Assembly (NCBI GenBank): GCA_030998225.1
Contig: JAPYXD010000698.1
Location: 8,411,001 to 8,475,000, forward strand
Source of the DNA: Diplolepis rosae
Taxonomy: Eukaryota > Arthropoda > Insecta > Hymenoptera > Diplolepididae
Reading direction: 5' to 3'
Length of the DNA stretch: 64,000 bases
Both the position numbers and the translations under genes were made by a program. Below, one piece after another: positions 13,101-23,810 of the stretch. How positions within the stretch are numbered: the stretch's first letter is position 1; the number at the start of each line of letters is the position of its first letter. The notes beneath the pieces were generated by a model. The model saw nothing but the letters and a program-made list of their open reading frames with translations, was not told the DNA's origin and did not search any database.

Positions 13101-15451
13101 CAGAACAGTGAGTAAATTACTAGTATCAAATTTAATGATTTATGGTTATAGAATAGTAGCGTAAATAATGAGATTGAATCGTATTTAAGGTCAATCGTGA
13201 TTCGGAATCAGAAATATTTTTTGAGAAGGAATTGAAGAAGAATAAGAGACGAAATATAACCAAGAAAAAGGTTTTCAATGCAGCTTCTTATCATAATTAT
13301 TTTTTAATTTAGTTTATCATGTGGTAATAATGTACATTTTATTTCAGCTTTCAGGACCCTCTGAAGAAGAAACAGTAAGAGTCGTTGACTTAAATAAAGC
13401 AAGAAAACCATTATTAAAAGTAATTTCCTTAACTTATTAATCATGAGAATAATTTTTAAACATCAAATTATTTTAAGTTTATTAAAAAAAAAATTATTTT
13501 CAGAAAAAAAAGAAGAAAGGTTTTGTAAAATCAAAATTGAAGAAACCTGACATTAGCACATTTTTCACGAAAAAAAATGAAGATAAAAGTGCTCCTGAAT
13601 TAAAGGTAATACATAAATATGTGTCACTTTGGCACAAGATTCTGCAAATTTTAATTCAAAATGATGTTTCAGGATTCAAACCAATCTGAAAGAGATGATC
13701 ATTTAGAAGAACATCGACCTTTCGAAAGGAAGATGGCGAAGCCTACAGAAATATCTGTAAAACAAAGTGCGATAGAATTAGTAGCACTGGGGGAGAAAAA
13801 TAAAAGAATCTTAGTAAATCTCAAAAATATTGAAAAAAAAGATGCCACGTTGATTAAAATCAAAGAACTAGATACTTTTGGGGAGGGAAGGGTCTTAAGA
13901 TCTACGGCAAATTCACCGGCAAAGGTTGCTCCTCCAAAAACAGTTGTGTCTCCGAAAAAAGTAACAAATCGGAAGAAAGTAATGACTCCAAAAATAATTT
14001 TGTCTCCGAAAAAAGATTTAATCTCAAAGAAAATTGTGACTACAAAGAAAAAAAAGGCTCTGAAGCAAGTAAAGACTACAAAAAGAATTACGACTCCGCA
14101 AAAAAGTTCGTCTCCGAAGAAAGTTGTGTCTCGGGAAAAAGTTGTGACTTCAAAAAAAGTTGCTTCTAAGATAAAAGTTAAGACTCCGAAAAAAATTGTT
14201 TCTCCAAAAAAAGTAGCACCTCTGATAAAATCCCCTTCACCTAAACTTCCTTCCAAAAAAGCAGTTGCACCTAAAATAACAATTACGTCAAATACTAGTC
14301 AGCCCCAAATGAAGCAAACCAAAATAAAATTTCCTATCTCAAGCGAAAGTTCTCTATCAGCGGATATTCCAGGAAAGATCGAACTTGATTACAAGGCAAA
14401 ACTTTCGAAAACAAAAGTCGTTACAAGTACCCCAATGCGTCTTAATCGAAAAGATCTTAAGCGACCTTTTCGCTTAGATATTAGTGAAATCAAATCGGCC
14501 AAAAATCCACAAGCTGCAAAAGATCAAATCGAAAGTACTGTTTCTCTCCATGAAATGCAGAAAATCCGCCTCACACGTAAAATGACAGCTAAACGTGGAG
14601 TTTGAAAATCAAAACCACTGCTAAAAAGATAGCATAGTTATAAAATGTTTGTATACAAGTTATGGATTATTTTTTATTAACTGTACATATCAGGTATCTT
14701 TTCCTCGTAGCTTGTATAATATTTTTTACGTTTGATGTTAATAGGGTATATTAACACGTTTTGTGGAACAAGTTCTAAAGTAATTACCTAAAAAGTATTT
14801 TATAAATATTTTATAAAGTAAGAACTATTAATTTTAATTATTGAGTAATTATTCTTGAGTAAAAATTATTATTCTCAAGGATGTGCAAAGAATGAGAGTG
14901 AATTAAACTCATTGTGACAATTAAAACAAAATTACTTTTTGTACTATAAACTGCAAAATAAATCTTGAATTTTTTATTCAACTTACTGATTTTATATCTC
15001 ATATCATTTAAAAATAGATTCGACCAGATGAAATAGAAAAAAGTTAAAAAATAATTTTAACTTTGGATACAAGAAATTTTGTTTAGAAACTTGGTAAAAC
15101 AAATTTAAAAATCGAATGAAAGTGTGATAAACGAAAAGCTGAGCAAGCAACACTTATAAAAACTGAAATAAAACGATGCAGGTGCAATAAATTGTGAATC
15201 CCGATGCGGGTATTTTTTTAAAAAGCTGGTCACGAAACACCGTACATGTTTTACGTTTTATTTTTAAACTTACATGCGAACTTTTCGACATTAAACCCGA
15301 CTGTGGGGACTATGTCTATGCAACGGTCTTCCTCGCGTTTGAAATGATTTATGACCGTCGACTTACCACTATTATTCAGTCCAACTACCAAAACGTTTAC
15401 TTCTTTTTTCCTTAGTCCTAAAAGATTCGCTAAACGGTCAAATAAGCCCAT
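10110..15451 (-). CDS. Arl6: ADP-ribosylation factor-like GTPase 6 (ARL6/BBS3)
   Basis: Small Arf-family GTPase that recruits the BBSome coat for cargo traffic at cilia. Exons: 15451-15274, 10623-10444, 10321-10110; 189 aa (human about 186). Splice phases are 1 and 1, and the joined codons give the expected sequence. Seen: Gly2 (MGLFDRL start), P-loop GLNNSGKS (24-31), switch I Thr50 (PTVGF), DMSG at 69-72, the WEHYY motif typical of ARL6, NKMD at 130-133 and ATNA as G5. The residue after DMSG is His73, where Arf-family GTPases normally have the catalytic Gln. Intron 1 (4.65 kb) contains a complete gene on the other strand. In-frame ATG further upstream would add a non-conserved extension; the family start is MGL. 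Confidence 0.95.
11361..11783. mobile_element. Inverted-repeat element in ARL6 intron 1
   Basis: A near-palindrome of about 105-base arms (left from about 11373, right to about 11720): both ends carry TAATCCGCTAGAGGC then CCAGAC and AAAAATACATTGTG. A second outer pair (GGTTCGTTAATCATTCCA at left and TGGAATGATTAACGGACC ending near 11780) suggests the element is larger or nested. It ends about 135 bases upstream of the start codon of the nested gene, so it may contribute to that promoter. Confidence 0.75.
11918..14605 (+). CDS. Nested chromatin/kinetochore-like protein, possibly CENP-O-like
   Basis: Exons: 11918-11936, 12022-12509, 12727-13107, 13190-13270, 13348-13419, 13504-13605, 13673-14605; 691 aa. 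After the first junction every intron is phase 0. The ATG has a good context (AAGATGGCC) and joins exon 2 in frame. Residues 8-33 look like a short coiled coil, then a beta-rich globular part (about 45-260), then a lysine-rich tail (300-691) with repeated SPKK/TPKK motifs like histone H1 tails. Residues 361-368 (KPDISTFF) resemble a PCNA-binding PIP box with Lys in place of Gln. The order coiled coil, F-x-F-S-G, paired beta strands, IMPFFV, and a helix ending CYYDRMNQ recalls CENP-O with tandem RWD folds. That resemblance is my reading, not a search result. The gene model is firm, the identity is not. Confidence 0.75.
14957..14962 (+). terminator. Poly(A) signal candidate for the nested gene
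   Basis: AATAAA about 350 bases after the stop of the nested gene, before ARL6 exon 1 on the other strand. Confidence 0.45.
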
Positions 15452-16375
15452 GTTCCAGCCTTCTAGGATTGCTACTACGGACACTACTGGCTTAGCGAAA
15501 GTCAATAATCACATCTTAGTTGGGGATCGTTCGTTGTTTGCGGGGGTGGGAATTCCCACCCTTGAAGTATATTTAACCTTGAAATAAATTAACCAGCTTC
15601 AAGTATTGCTACCTTAAATATTGAAATTATTTGATTTTTGTTCTGTTAAGATCCTAGTTATAAACAGTGAATTTCAGTATTAATATGACCATCACACTGG
15701 ACAATATCATAGTTAATATTTTTAAAATATTTGAAAATTTTCAAAGAAGTTTAATAGGACTAAAAATGCGTTTTAGTACGCATACAGAAGCCACCGTTGT
15801 ATCTTTTTTTGGTTGTTATTACACATAGAACCGATAAAACTAAAGTAAGACAGAAGAATAAATTCTGCTGCCGCTGTCACACAACTCACACAGCGAATGA
15901 CAGTTCCCCAGAGTTGTCCACAGGTCTCCAAGAAACGAATGTGTGCATTGTCGGATTGTGTAGACAACTCGATAGTTTTTTAAAAGCATCTACTTTGTAT
16001 TAGGAAAACACCTTTGCTTTGGTTGATATCACAAGGATATCATAAGGATATTTACATATGTGCATATGTATTGATTAATCTATTCCGTTGAATTTTGTTT
16101 GCTAGCCAACGGAATAGACCAATCACTATTCTTCACAAATTTTATGACCAGATACTGCTACAGGTGATTCGTACTCGTATCTGTATCTCGTATTCTCGTA
16201 ATCCGTGTTTTTATTTAACATCGGTTTTTGAGATTCATTTTCATAATTTTAAGAACAGTTTAAATACAGTGAAAAGTGTCTATTACTGTGTACTTAAAGT
16301 ATATAAAGTAGTAGATTGAATTTTATTCCTAAAAGTATTTAGATGTGTTGAATGGAATAATTAAGAACCTTCAAA
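15452..16375. promoter_or_regulatory. Divergent ARL6/LTV1 promoter region
   Basis: ARL6 starts leftward at 15451 and LTV1 rightward at 16376, with 924 bases between the start codons and no credible coding frame. A short palindromic run (CATATGTGCATATG near 16055) and an inverted pair ATTCCGTTG / CAACGGAAT near 16082-16115 are visible. I cannot place a TSS. Confidence 0.5.
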
Positions 16376-18631
16376 ATGGTAAATATCATTTTATACGTTA
16401 ACGTACAGGTTAGGTTGAACAAAACTCCGTTTCATTAGAATCATTCTAATTAATAAAATAATTACGTGTACATTTTTGAAAAAGTATGCAAATTTTAACT
16501 CTAAAACTTATTTTGTAACAAAAATTAAAAAATAAAAGTTACTCAGTGTCCGTTGTGCCGAGAAATAAATATAATGTTCCGAAAACACATGTTTTCTGTT
16601 TTTTTCTATTTTTTGCATTATATCAGTGAAAAAAAACAATTAACATACCGTAGAAAGCATGAAATAATGCAAAAGCTAACTTTTGTCGTGAAAAAATATA
16701 TCTGATGATGAAATAACGTTTTTAAAGAAAAAATTATTTTAGGTTATGAGCTGCAACATACATAAACATCTATAATTCTATATTATTTATATTCTTACTT
16801 GAATAATATGAAAAGTGAAAAATTCAATTCAGTCTTTAACAATAAATAAATTTATATAATACTATTTGTTGTTATTAATATTATAAATCTGAAACAATTG
16901 CTTGCAGCCAAAAGGAAAGACGAAAAAATTTATCGACAAGAAAAATTCGGTCACATTTCAACTTGTGCACCGTTCACAAAGAGATCCCTTAATAGCCGAC
17001 GAAGATGCTTCTGAACGTGTTCTTATGCCTGTTGAAGATCCACAATCAGCTAAACACTTGAAGTCACACATAGAAAAACAGCAAAAGCTAGGATTTGCTG
17101 AAAAGCGCAAGCAAGAGCAGGAAAAGTACGGAATTTTCTTCAGCGATGACTATGATTACATGCAACATTTGCGTAGTGTTGAACATTCTATTGAATGGGA
17201 GAGAGTAGAAAATCCAAATGACCACAAAAAAGAAACGGCTAAGATCAGTTTACCACCAACCGTACTCGAGTCAGAAGAGCAGGAAGAAGTTGGCCTTTTG
17301 AATAGAGCAATACCAATGGGACTACGATTAGATTTAGATCCAGATGTAGTAGCAGCTATGGACGAAGACTTTGACTTCGATAATCCTGATAATGAGTTAG
17401 AAGATGATTTTATCACTTTAGCTGGTGGAGTAGTAAAAGAAGGAGAATTAGATGAAGATGAAGATGGTAAATGAGACGTTTAGAATTTTTTAAGTTTCGT
17501 AGTAATATTTTTAATTGTTCAATGAATAATTATTACAATCATTTTTAGGTTACGATTTTGTTGAGGGATGCGATGAGGAATCAGGATCTGAGTATGATTC
17601 AAATGGTCACATGGAGGTTTCCGATGAAGATGATGATCTTGGTAGTCTCAAAGAGAAACAATTCACCTTCAAGAAAGAAGAAACTAAATCACGTTTCAGT
17701 GACTATTCGATGACTAGTAGTGTCATGAGAAGAAATGAAAAACTTTCTTTGTTGGATGAAAGATTCGAGAAGGTTCGTACATATTTAGTCTTTGTAATAT
17801 TCTAATTTTCTTCAGAATTTTTTAATATTTACCTACCATTCGACCTCTAAACAGTTATATGCAGAGTATGATGATAACGAAATAGGAGCACTTGACTGTG
17901 AGGAAATTGAGGGTAGCATCGACATTGATGCAGATAACTTACTTAAACATGTTGATAAATTCAAGAAAAATCAAATGGAATATGTGAGTTAACATTTTTG
18001 GCGTATGTATTTTTAATCTAAGTTCTTATTTACAATCCTAATTTACTAATTATCATCTTAATTTTAGCTTGAAGAGACTAAAGATATTACAAGGTTAATG
18101 AAGGACCGAATGAACATAATCGAGCAGGAAGATTCAGGTTCTGATAACGAGCAGGCTCTCGAAAAACTCGTAGTGGAAGCTCGGGAGAAGGACAAATGGG
18201 ATTGTGAGAGTATCTTAAGCACTTACAGTAATATTTATAATCATCCGAAACTTATCAGCGAACCTAAAGGTCCTGGAAAAATAAAAATAGACCGAAAGAC
18301 TGGAATTCCAAAGAACGTTTTAAACGGTCCTTCTGATAAATTAACTGCCAAGAGCTTGGCTCAGTTTGATTCAATTAATGGAAAAGGAATGCAGAGAGGA
18401 CCGCTGTCTGTTGCAGAAACGTTGAAGTCGATTGTGAGTGAATTGAGCGTGAGACCCAAAGATGAAACTCCAGAGGAGCGAAAGGAAAGAAAACAGGTGC
18501 TTAAATTGTATAGGAGAGAAAGGAAAATAGAACGAAAAGCAAATACTGAAGCATTTAAAGAAGAGAAGAAGAGACAGGAGAAGATAATGCTCAATAATAA
18601 AAAGAATATTCAAGGAAATCGTATAGTGTAG
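16376..18631 (+). CDS. Ltv1: LTV1, 40S ribosome biogenesis factor
   Basis: Conserved factor bound to late pre-40S particles, needed for correct placement of uS3 and for export and final maturation. Exons: 16376-16378, 16908-17466, 17549-17772, 17855-17983, 18068-18631; 492 aa (human about 475). Exon 1 contributes only the ATG, followed at once by GTAAAT; exon 2 continues PKGKTKKFIDKK, matching the family N-terminus. Seen: the FQLVHRSQRDPL signature (about residues 18-29), acidic stretches (about 140-190 and 200-225), the EIGALD...EGSID block, and a basic helical C-terminus rich in Lys/Arg/Glu. An ATG-like start at 16902 on intron sequence was rejected because the acceptor CAG lies at 16905-16907. 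Confidence 0.95.
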
Positions 18632-19227
18632 GGTGCAAAATAGAATAATATGTTGCTTTTAATAAAAATTAATCAATTTATCAGAAGAGTGTTATATATA
18701 AGTTATTTTTTATTTAGAGTATTTTGTAAAACATTACCTACACATTAATAGAATTTGTTGAAATTGAGAGCTGTTGAAATTATAAGTTCTAATTATCTTT
18801 TATATTCATACAGTTAAAGAAATATCAACTTTAGTTATTAAAAATATAAAAATGTAGATGTAACTCATTATTTTATTCAATTGTTTTACTTTAATTGATT
18901 CTTATTAACTTCATGTTTCACATTCTTAGATATGAAGTCCGCAATATTCAAAATTCGAACATAAATTCATAAATTTATTCTTGCATTTCCAAGGTTGTTA
19001 GGTATTTGTTACCTAAATTCTTAGTTGGTTATTAGAGAAACAATGAGAGAATCCACAGAAAGGTGAAGTGCATACATGAGGCTATGAATGTTGTAATAAA
19101 AAAATCTTTTTTTTCTAATATGAAAGTTCATCCCTGAATTTTCCATCTAGTTATCTCTTTGTTTACTTGCATTTTTAATTTTTTCATTATAAAAGCGGCG
19201 GGAAAATTCAAAGAAAGGTGGGGGCAC
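18632..19227. other. Intergenic LTV1 to V-ATPase G
   Basis: No gene seen. AT-rich apart from its last 40 bases, which lead into the E-boxes before the V-ATPase G start. Confidence 0.6.
18661..18666 (+). terminator. Poly(A) signal candidate for LTV1
   Basis: AATAAA 30 bases after the LTV1 stop codon. Confidence 0.55.
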
Positions 19228-19245
19228 TCACGTGAGACCACGTGG
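19228..19245 (+). promoter_or_regulatory. Paired E-boxes (M-box/CLEAR-like) upstream of V-ATPase G
   Basis: TCACGTGA at 19228-19235 and CCACGTGG at 19238-19245, two palindromic CACGTG boxes two bases apart, about 135-150 bases before the ATG. TCACGTGA is the core recognised by MITF/TFEB proteins, which control V-ATPase and lysosomal genes in animals including Drosophila (Mitf). A further CCACGTGG occurs in intron 1 near 19692. Binding is inferred. Confidence 0.65.
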
Positions 19246-19379
19246 TCGATCACAACGCCACCGACGAAAATTAAGCCTAAAAGTGCAAACTATTCTCAAG
19301 TCATATGATCGATTGGTGATTCCTGGCTGTTTCTGGCGCAGATCGCCGTTTTCTTCGTTCTTCGCTGCTCATCGCAAAG

Positions 19380-21406
19380 ATGGCCAGCCAAACGCAGGGA
19401 ATTCAACAGCTCTTAGCAGCAGAAAAGCGGGCTGCTGAGAAAGTCTCAGAAGCTCGAAAACGTGAGTTTTTATCATTATATTATGTATAACTAGTCTTGA
19501 TTTCAATACCTCTTATAAATGTTATGTATATCACCTTACAAGCTTGTGCTCCAAAATCCAGCTGACCCTATTTCTCACTGGGTGTTACCGTTTTCTGGTG
19601 ATACATTCCAATTTTCGATTCGTTTTTTTTTTAAACACTGAAATTTTAGAAGTTTCAAATATCATGGTGTGTCACATGAATAAACGATATCCCGTGACAC
19701 CACGTGGGCGTTTTTCAAAGTCACACTCTCATCAGGGTGCGTCTAATGTAAACCTGTAAATTTAAACCACTTTGTGTAAATTTAACGCTAATTGGTATTC
19801 GCAGTGCGTCTCGCAAAGAGAGTCTGAGTCTGCTTGATTTCATAATTATTGGCGTATGGCTATTTCAGACAGATTTCATGGTTCTATCTTAATTTTTGAT
19901 AATTTATCATTTTATCAGTCTGAACTTCCCTTAAGTAAATACTTATTTAGTTGCTTGTTCAGATTACAGTGTTTTGGCGTCAGAAAATATATTTTTTTTT
20001 GTTATGTACTTTACTTGGCAGTAAACCAAATAATGAAGGTTGCCTTTTATTTATTAATGTTCCTTCAGTTTTGAGTATAATTTAAAGATAAATTTTCATT
20101 TTAAACACCGACTATATTCATTACAATTTACTACGATTATGCAATTTCTCATTTTCAATGAAAATTTTTTCTGTTTTTATATGTTTGTTTTTTGTTCTAA
20201 TATTAATATAACCTTGAATGACAAAGTGTATTAATTTTATAAAAAAGAGTATTTTATTATAGGTCCAAAAAATGTTGAATAAATTGTGTATTTATGTTAA
20301 GGAAAATTCAAAATCTCGATCTAAAAGTGAAACACTTTGAGTTAGATGACTCCTTTTAAATAAAAATAGCTTTTATGATAAGCAAACCTTCGTCAAGTTT
20401 CTTATCAATCTAACTGGTAAATGGAAATTGTGTTTGGTGGTTGAAAATTAATCGAATGTGCACATGATAGATGGTAAAATGTTACTCCGTTAGGTAACTA
20501 ATTTCCTTTCTTCAACTTAATGAGTAACCTTGTATTTTCAAATAAGCATGACAATAAAATTCAGTAAAGCTTAGATTTATCTGATTAGCCTAGATGTTCT
20601 TCTCTCTGTCTTTTATTAATAATTAGTATTTTATTATAATTAAAATTATTTTGAATATAATATAGTCAAAAAGAAGATTGAAATAAACTTACAAGTACAG
20701 ATATTTCACTTCAAAATATACTTCACATCCTTAAAAGTTCACATAATTGACAATTAAACTCTCTTCATACTATCATTATTAAAGTAGCAAAAAATTATGT
20801 TTATTATAAAGTTATATACGAACATGGATTATATTTCCAATTTTTTTCAGGTAAGGCCTTACGTTTGAAGCAAGCGAAAAAGGAAGCTCATGATGAGATT
20901 GAAAAATATCGGGAAGAACGTGAAAAGCAATTCCGTGAATTTGAAGCCAAGGTGAGTTTATTGAGAAATAATAATTTAGCTTGAATAATAATAAAAACAA
21001 TCTCAATCAATATAAATTAATTTCCGTGCAGCATATGGGCTCCAAAGAGGATGTTGCCGCTCGTATAGACGCAGATACACAGCTGAAGATTCAGGAAATG
21101 AATAAAGCTGTGTCTGCACACAAAACGGCGGTGAGTAATTTTAATTTATAATATTATCCATCAAACATAAATAATTTTGAATCTTTTCTTAATTTTAAAT
21201 GAAGTCTAAATGAAATTAAGTGTAAAATAGAATCATATTATCTTATTAAAATATTATATAAAATCTTAAAATAGAATTATAAAAAGAAATTCATCACATT
21301 ATAATTGAATAAAATTTGTGGAATTGTATAGGTAATGATGAAAATCTTGGAATTGGTGTACGACATTAAACCTGAGCTGCACAAGAATTATCGCTTTGAA
21401 GCTTAA
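19380..21406 (+). CDS. Vha13: V-type proton ATPase subunit G
   Basis: Subunit G forms, with subunit E, the peripheral stalks of the V1 sector that hold the ATPase head against the membrane motor in lysosomes, endosomes and apical membranes. Exons: 19380-19461, 20851-20951, 21032-21130, 21332-21406; 118 aa, the family's usual length. Seen: [20 protein letters not shown] start (family signature [13 protein letters not shown]), a continuous charged helix with [15 protein letters not shown] (about residues 35-50), HMGS at the exon 2/3 junction, and a C-terminal [20 protein letters not shown]. Splice phases are 1, 0, 0. The first intron is 1.4 kb and carries a CACGTG box. Symbol follows the Drosophila gene name. 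Confidence 0.97.
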
Positions 21407-22138
21407 GCATCCAAGGTCTAATTATGCATATAATCTAATATGTGTAACATAACATAAAAGCATAAAGTATACATGGTACAATATAAAAGTACATTAAAAA
21501 TATTATCCCCTTATATACCATATCTTTAGATTTATCTATTATCGTACAAAATGTTCGAAAGTTGACATTTTTGTCAAGTATTTAGAGATAGAAGGTGATA
21601 CTCAAACTAATAGATTCATTTTCGCTGCTAGTAATGGTTATTAACTCCAGAGTCTACAGGACAATAAGTATAATCCTCTATTCGTGCTATCCCTCAGCTT
21701 CTACCATCATATTCAAGAGTTTGAGAAATGCTTTAATCGTAATATATATGAAGAGCACATATGAATACCGTTAATACACTAATGCTCCTAGGAGAACGAG
21801 GCCTAAGTTATCTTGGGAGCATGCGTTTATTATTAAGTAAGAATTATGTGAAATATTATTTAATGGTGGTGGTTAAAAATTGTAAATCAATAGATGTATG
21901 TTATTAGATGTCATTCCACGTTTCTGTAACTTCGAGGACAAACTTTTCTGTATTTTACACTTGTGTACAGCCTTTCGGGGTTCACGCAGCTCCCAAATTG
22001 TGAACCTCGCGACGATGTACCGATTTTATGGCATCTTTTAAATTTTGTTATCTCATAAGTTCTTAGCCCGAACTCATGTGTCTATACATCTCGTTTGTGT
22101 AAGTTGGCTGTATGTACAGTATTAGTGTTCGAAATAAA
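21407..22138 (+). other. Probable 3' untranslated region of V-ATPase G
   Basis: No coding frame. Moderately GC-rich patches (about 21950-22020) and a poly(A) signal AATAAA at 22133-22138 suggest a 3' UTR of about 730 bases. Earlier polyadenylation is possible. Confidence 0.45.
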
Positions 22139-23300
22139 AAAAAGGATCGGAAATAGAAGATATTTTTTTTATAAAACAAACTTTTGTACTAAGAATCCAA
22201 ATTTTGTACTTGTAGGCATTTTATTTTTAAGTTAATTGCTTGTTTGTAAATATTTAATACTGAATGCTCTTATGATTTTATCACTTTCAATGTTCAAATG
22301 TCTGCTGATGAATTTAATTGTAAAGCTTTGAAAATGATGAACTTCATTGTATAATTTATTAATTGATGAAGTTTAAATGTATTAAATCATATTTTTTAAT
22401 ATTCAGTTTTAAATCTAGGCTTTGCATATCTATATTTATTACAAAGGACAAGAAAGTTATTACAAAATATGACCTATTTAGCATAAAAATATAAAATGTA
22501 AATATACTCAACAGAGAAAACAACGATCTAAATAATTTTTTTAGAGTACAAGAACTCAGACATAATTCTATAAATGAAGATTTTTATGAAACAGAAATTA
22601 TAACGACCATTAACCTTCGAAGGCTTGCATTGTTCCTAACTACAAATTTAACTCATCTATAACATGAGAACTAGTTTTTTCCATTACAATATTGTGCTTT
22701 ATTACATTTTAAAAAAACCTCTTTTTAGTCTAGAATTTTCTTACTTTTGAAAATATTTAAGTTTAAATTCCCGAATAAGAATGAAAACTGCAGCGTGATT
22801 TCTCTAGGGTTAATGAACAACAATATTTTTAGTAGTTGATTGGCTTTAGGGGACATGAGTAAGTAAAAAAACTATATTTTAATCAACACAAATTTTATTT
22901 TGAAGAGTATACAAGAGCAATTTAAAAGGTTCCACTCCCGCTTCTATATTCCCGTTCAAATTTCAGTTAAAAATCTGAAACGAGAGAAAACTTACAAAAA
23001 TCTCAATTGATCACAAAAATTAGAATTAGTCACTCAAATTTCCCGCCAGTAGGTCAAGAGTAACCAATCTCGTTGATTAGCTCTTTGGGAGTTTTCATTC
23101 ACGATTGGCTGGCTCATTCCAGCCAGTCTCGAATGGTTCTCTCGTCGGAGGCGGGTCTAGAAAATCATCGGAGAAGATCAGCTGTATTTCGCTGTATTCT
23201 TCACACCCTCTCAAATTGTAGGTGGGTTGACGTGTATATGTGCACAAGTTAGCGCACTAGCGCCATTTGATATAGAAAGGAAGGTTATTCAATTTTTCGA
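22139..23300. other. Intergenic, with a fragment of a Penelope-like repeat end
   Basis: No gene. Bases about 22837-22895 resemble the end of the 26.6-27.3 kb element (shared TTGGCTTTAGGG followed by a spaced TAGTAAAAA-like and TTTTAA-TAATCAA-like text) but stop before its ribozyme-like core. From about 23040 the DNA becomes GC-richer with a CCAAT-like word (AACCAATCTCG) and leads into the next gene's promoter. Confidence 0.5.
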
Positions 23301-23723
23301 ACTAATCCCGGTACGCTCAACGCACCTCCGCACCAGCAGTTTGTGTCATTCCGCACCGAGAAATGGAAGCCGACGAGACGCGTTCGGTCGGTACGAGCGC
23401 TAGTTCGAGCACGTTGTTGTCATTGTATTTGTCATTGTTCGAAAAGGTGGTCGCGGGTTTTCGCGAAGTGACACTTTTGCCAGGTCAATCATTTCTTTAA
23501 TTTGTTATGACAAGAAACACGTTACGAAAAGCCGGTCGCCGACCAACCGCGATTCCGGAAATCAAAGTCTAGTCTAGAGCGCAAACCGTGTTGTAACGTG
23601 TGTTTTGGTTTAGATTTTGTTATATTACATGCCATTGGGCCTTGTAACGCGAATACGAAGACCCGGCAGAGGTTGAGGCTGCAGTTGACGTCGTCCCCAA
23701 GAAATCAAGAATCTATTGAAAAA
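23301..23723 (+). promoter_or_regulatory. GC-richer promoter/5' UTR of the MYLIP-like gene
   Basis: A CG-containing patch (many CG dinucleotides between 23310 and 23700) directly before the coding exon, unlike the AT-rich surroundings. Read as promoter plus 5' untranslated exon. The TSS cannot be fixed. Confidence 0.5.
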
Positions 23724-23810
23724 ATGTGGTGTCTCGTGAGCCAGGCGAACTCTGTGATCTTAGAGGTCCAGGTCGACCCCAGAGCAATCGGCCAGGAGTG
23801 TCTTGAAAAG
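23724..23810 (+). CDS. Dnr1: First coding exon of a MYLIP/Dnr1-like FERM-RING E3 ubiquitin ligase
   Basis: The exon codes 29 residues starting MWCLVSQANSVILEVQVD and ending GQECLEK, followed by a canonical GTGAGT donor in phase 0. This matches the first beta-strands of the FERM domain of MYLIP/IDOL (human start MLCYVTRPDAVLMEVEVE) and the Drosophila homologue defense repressor 1. Such ligases turn over lipoprotein receptors in vertebrates and dampen IMD/caspase signalling in flies. The rest of the FERM and the C-terminal RING are not found in the following 40 kb, so intron 1 is either very long or the later exons are short and missed. Another FERM protein is possible but the MWC start favours MYLIP/Dnr1. 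Confidence 0.6.

Noticed and set aside
13699..14256. 185-aa minus-strand frame
   Set aside because: Shadow of the lysine-rich last exon of the nested gene; phenylalanine-rich antisense of AAA/AAG codons.
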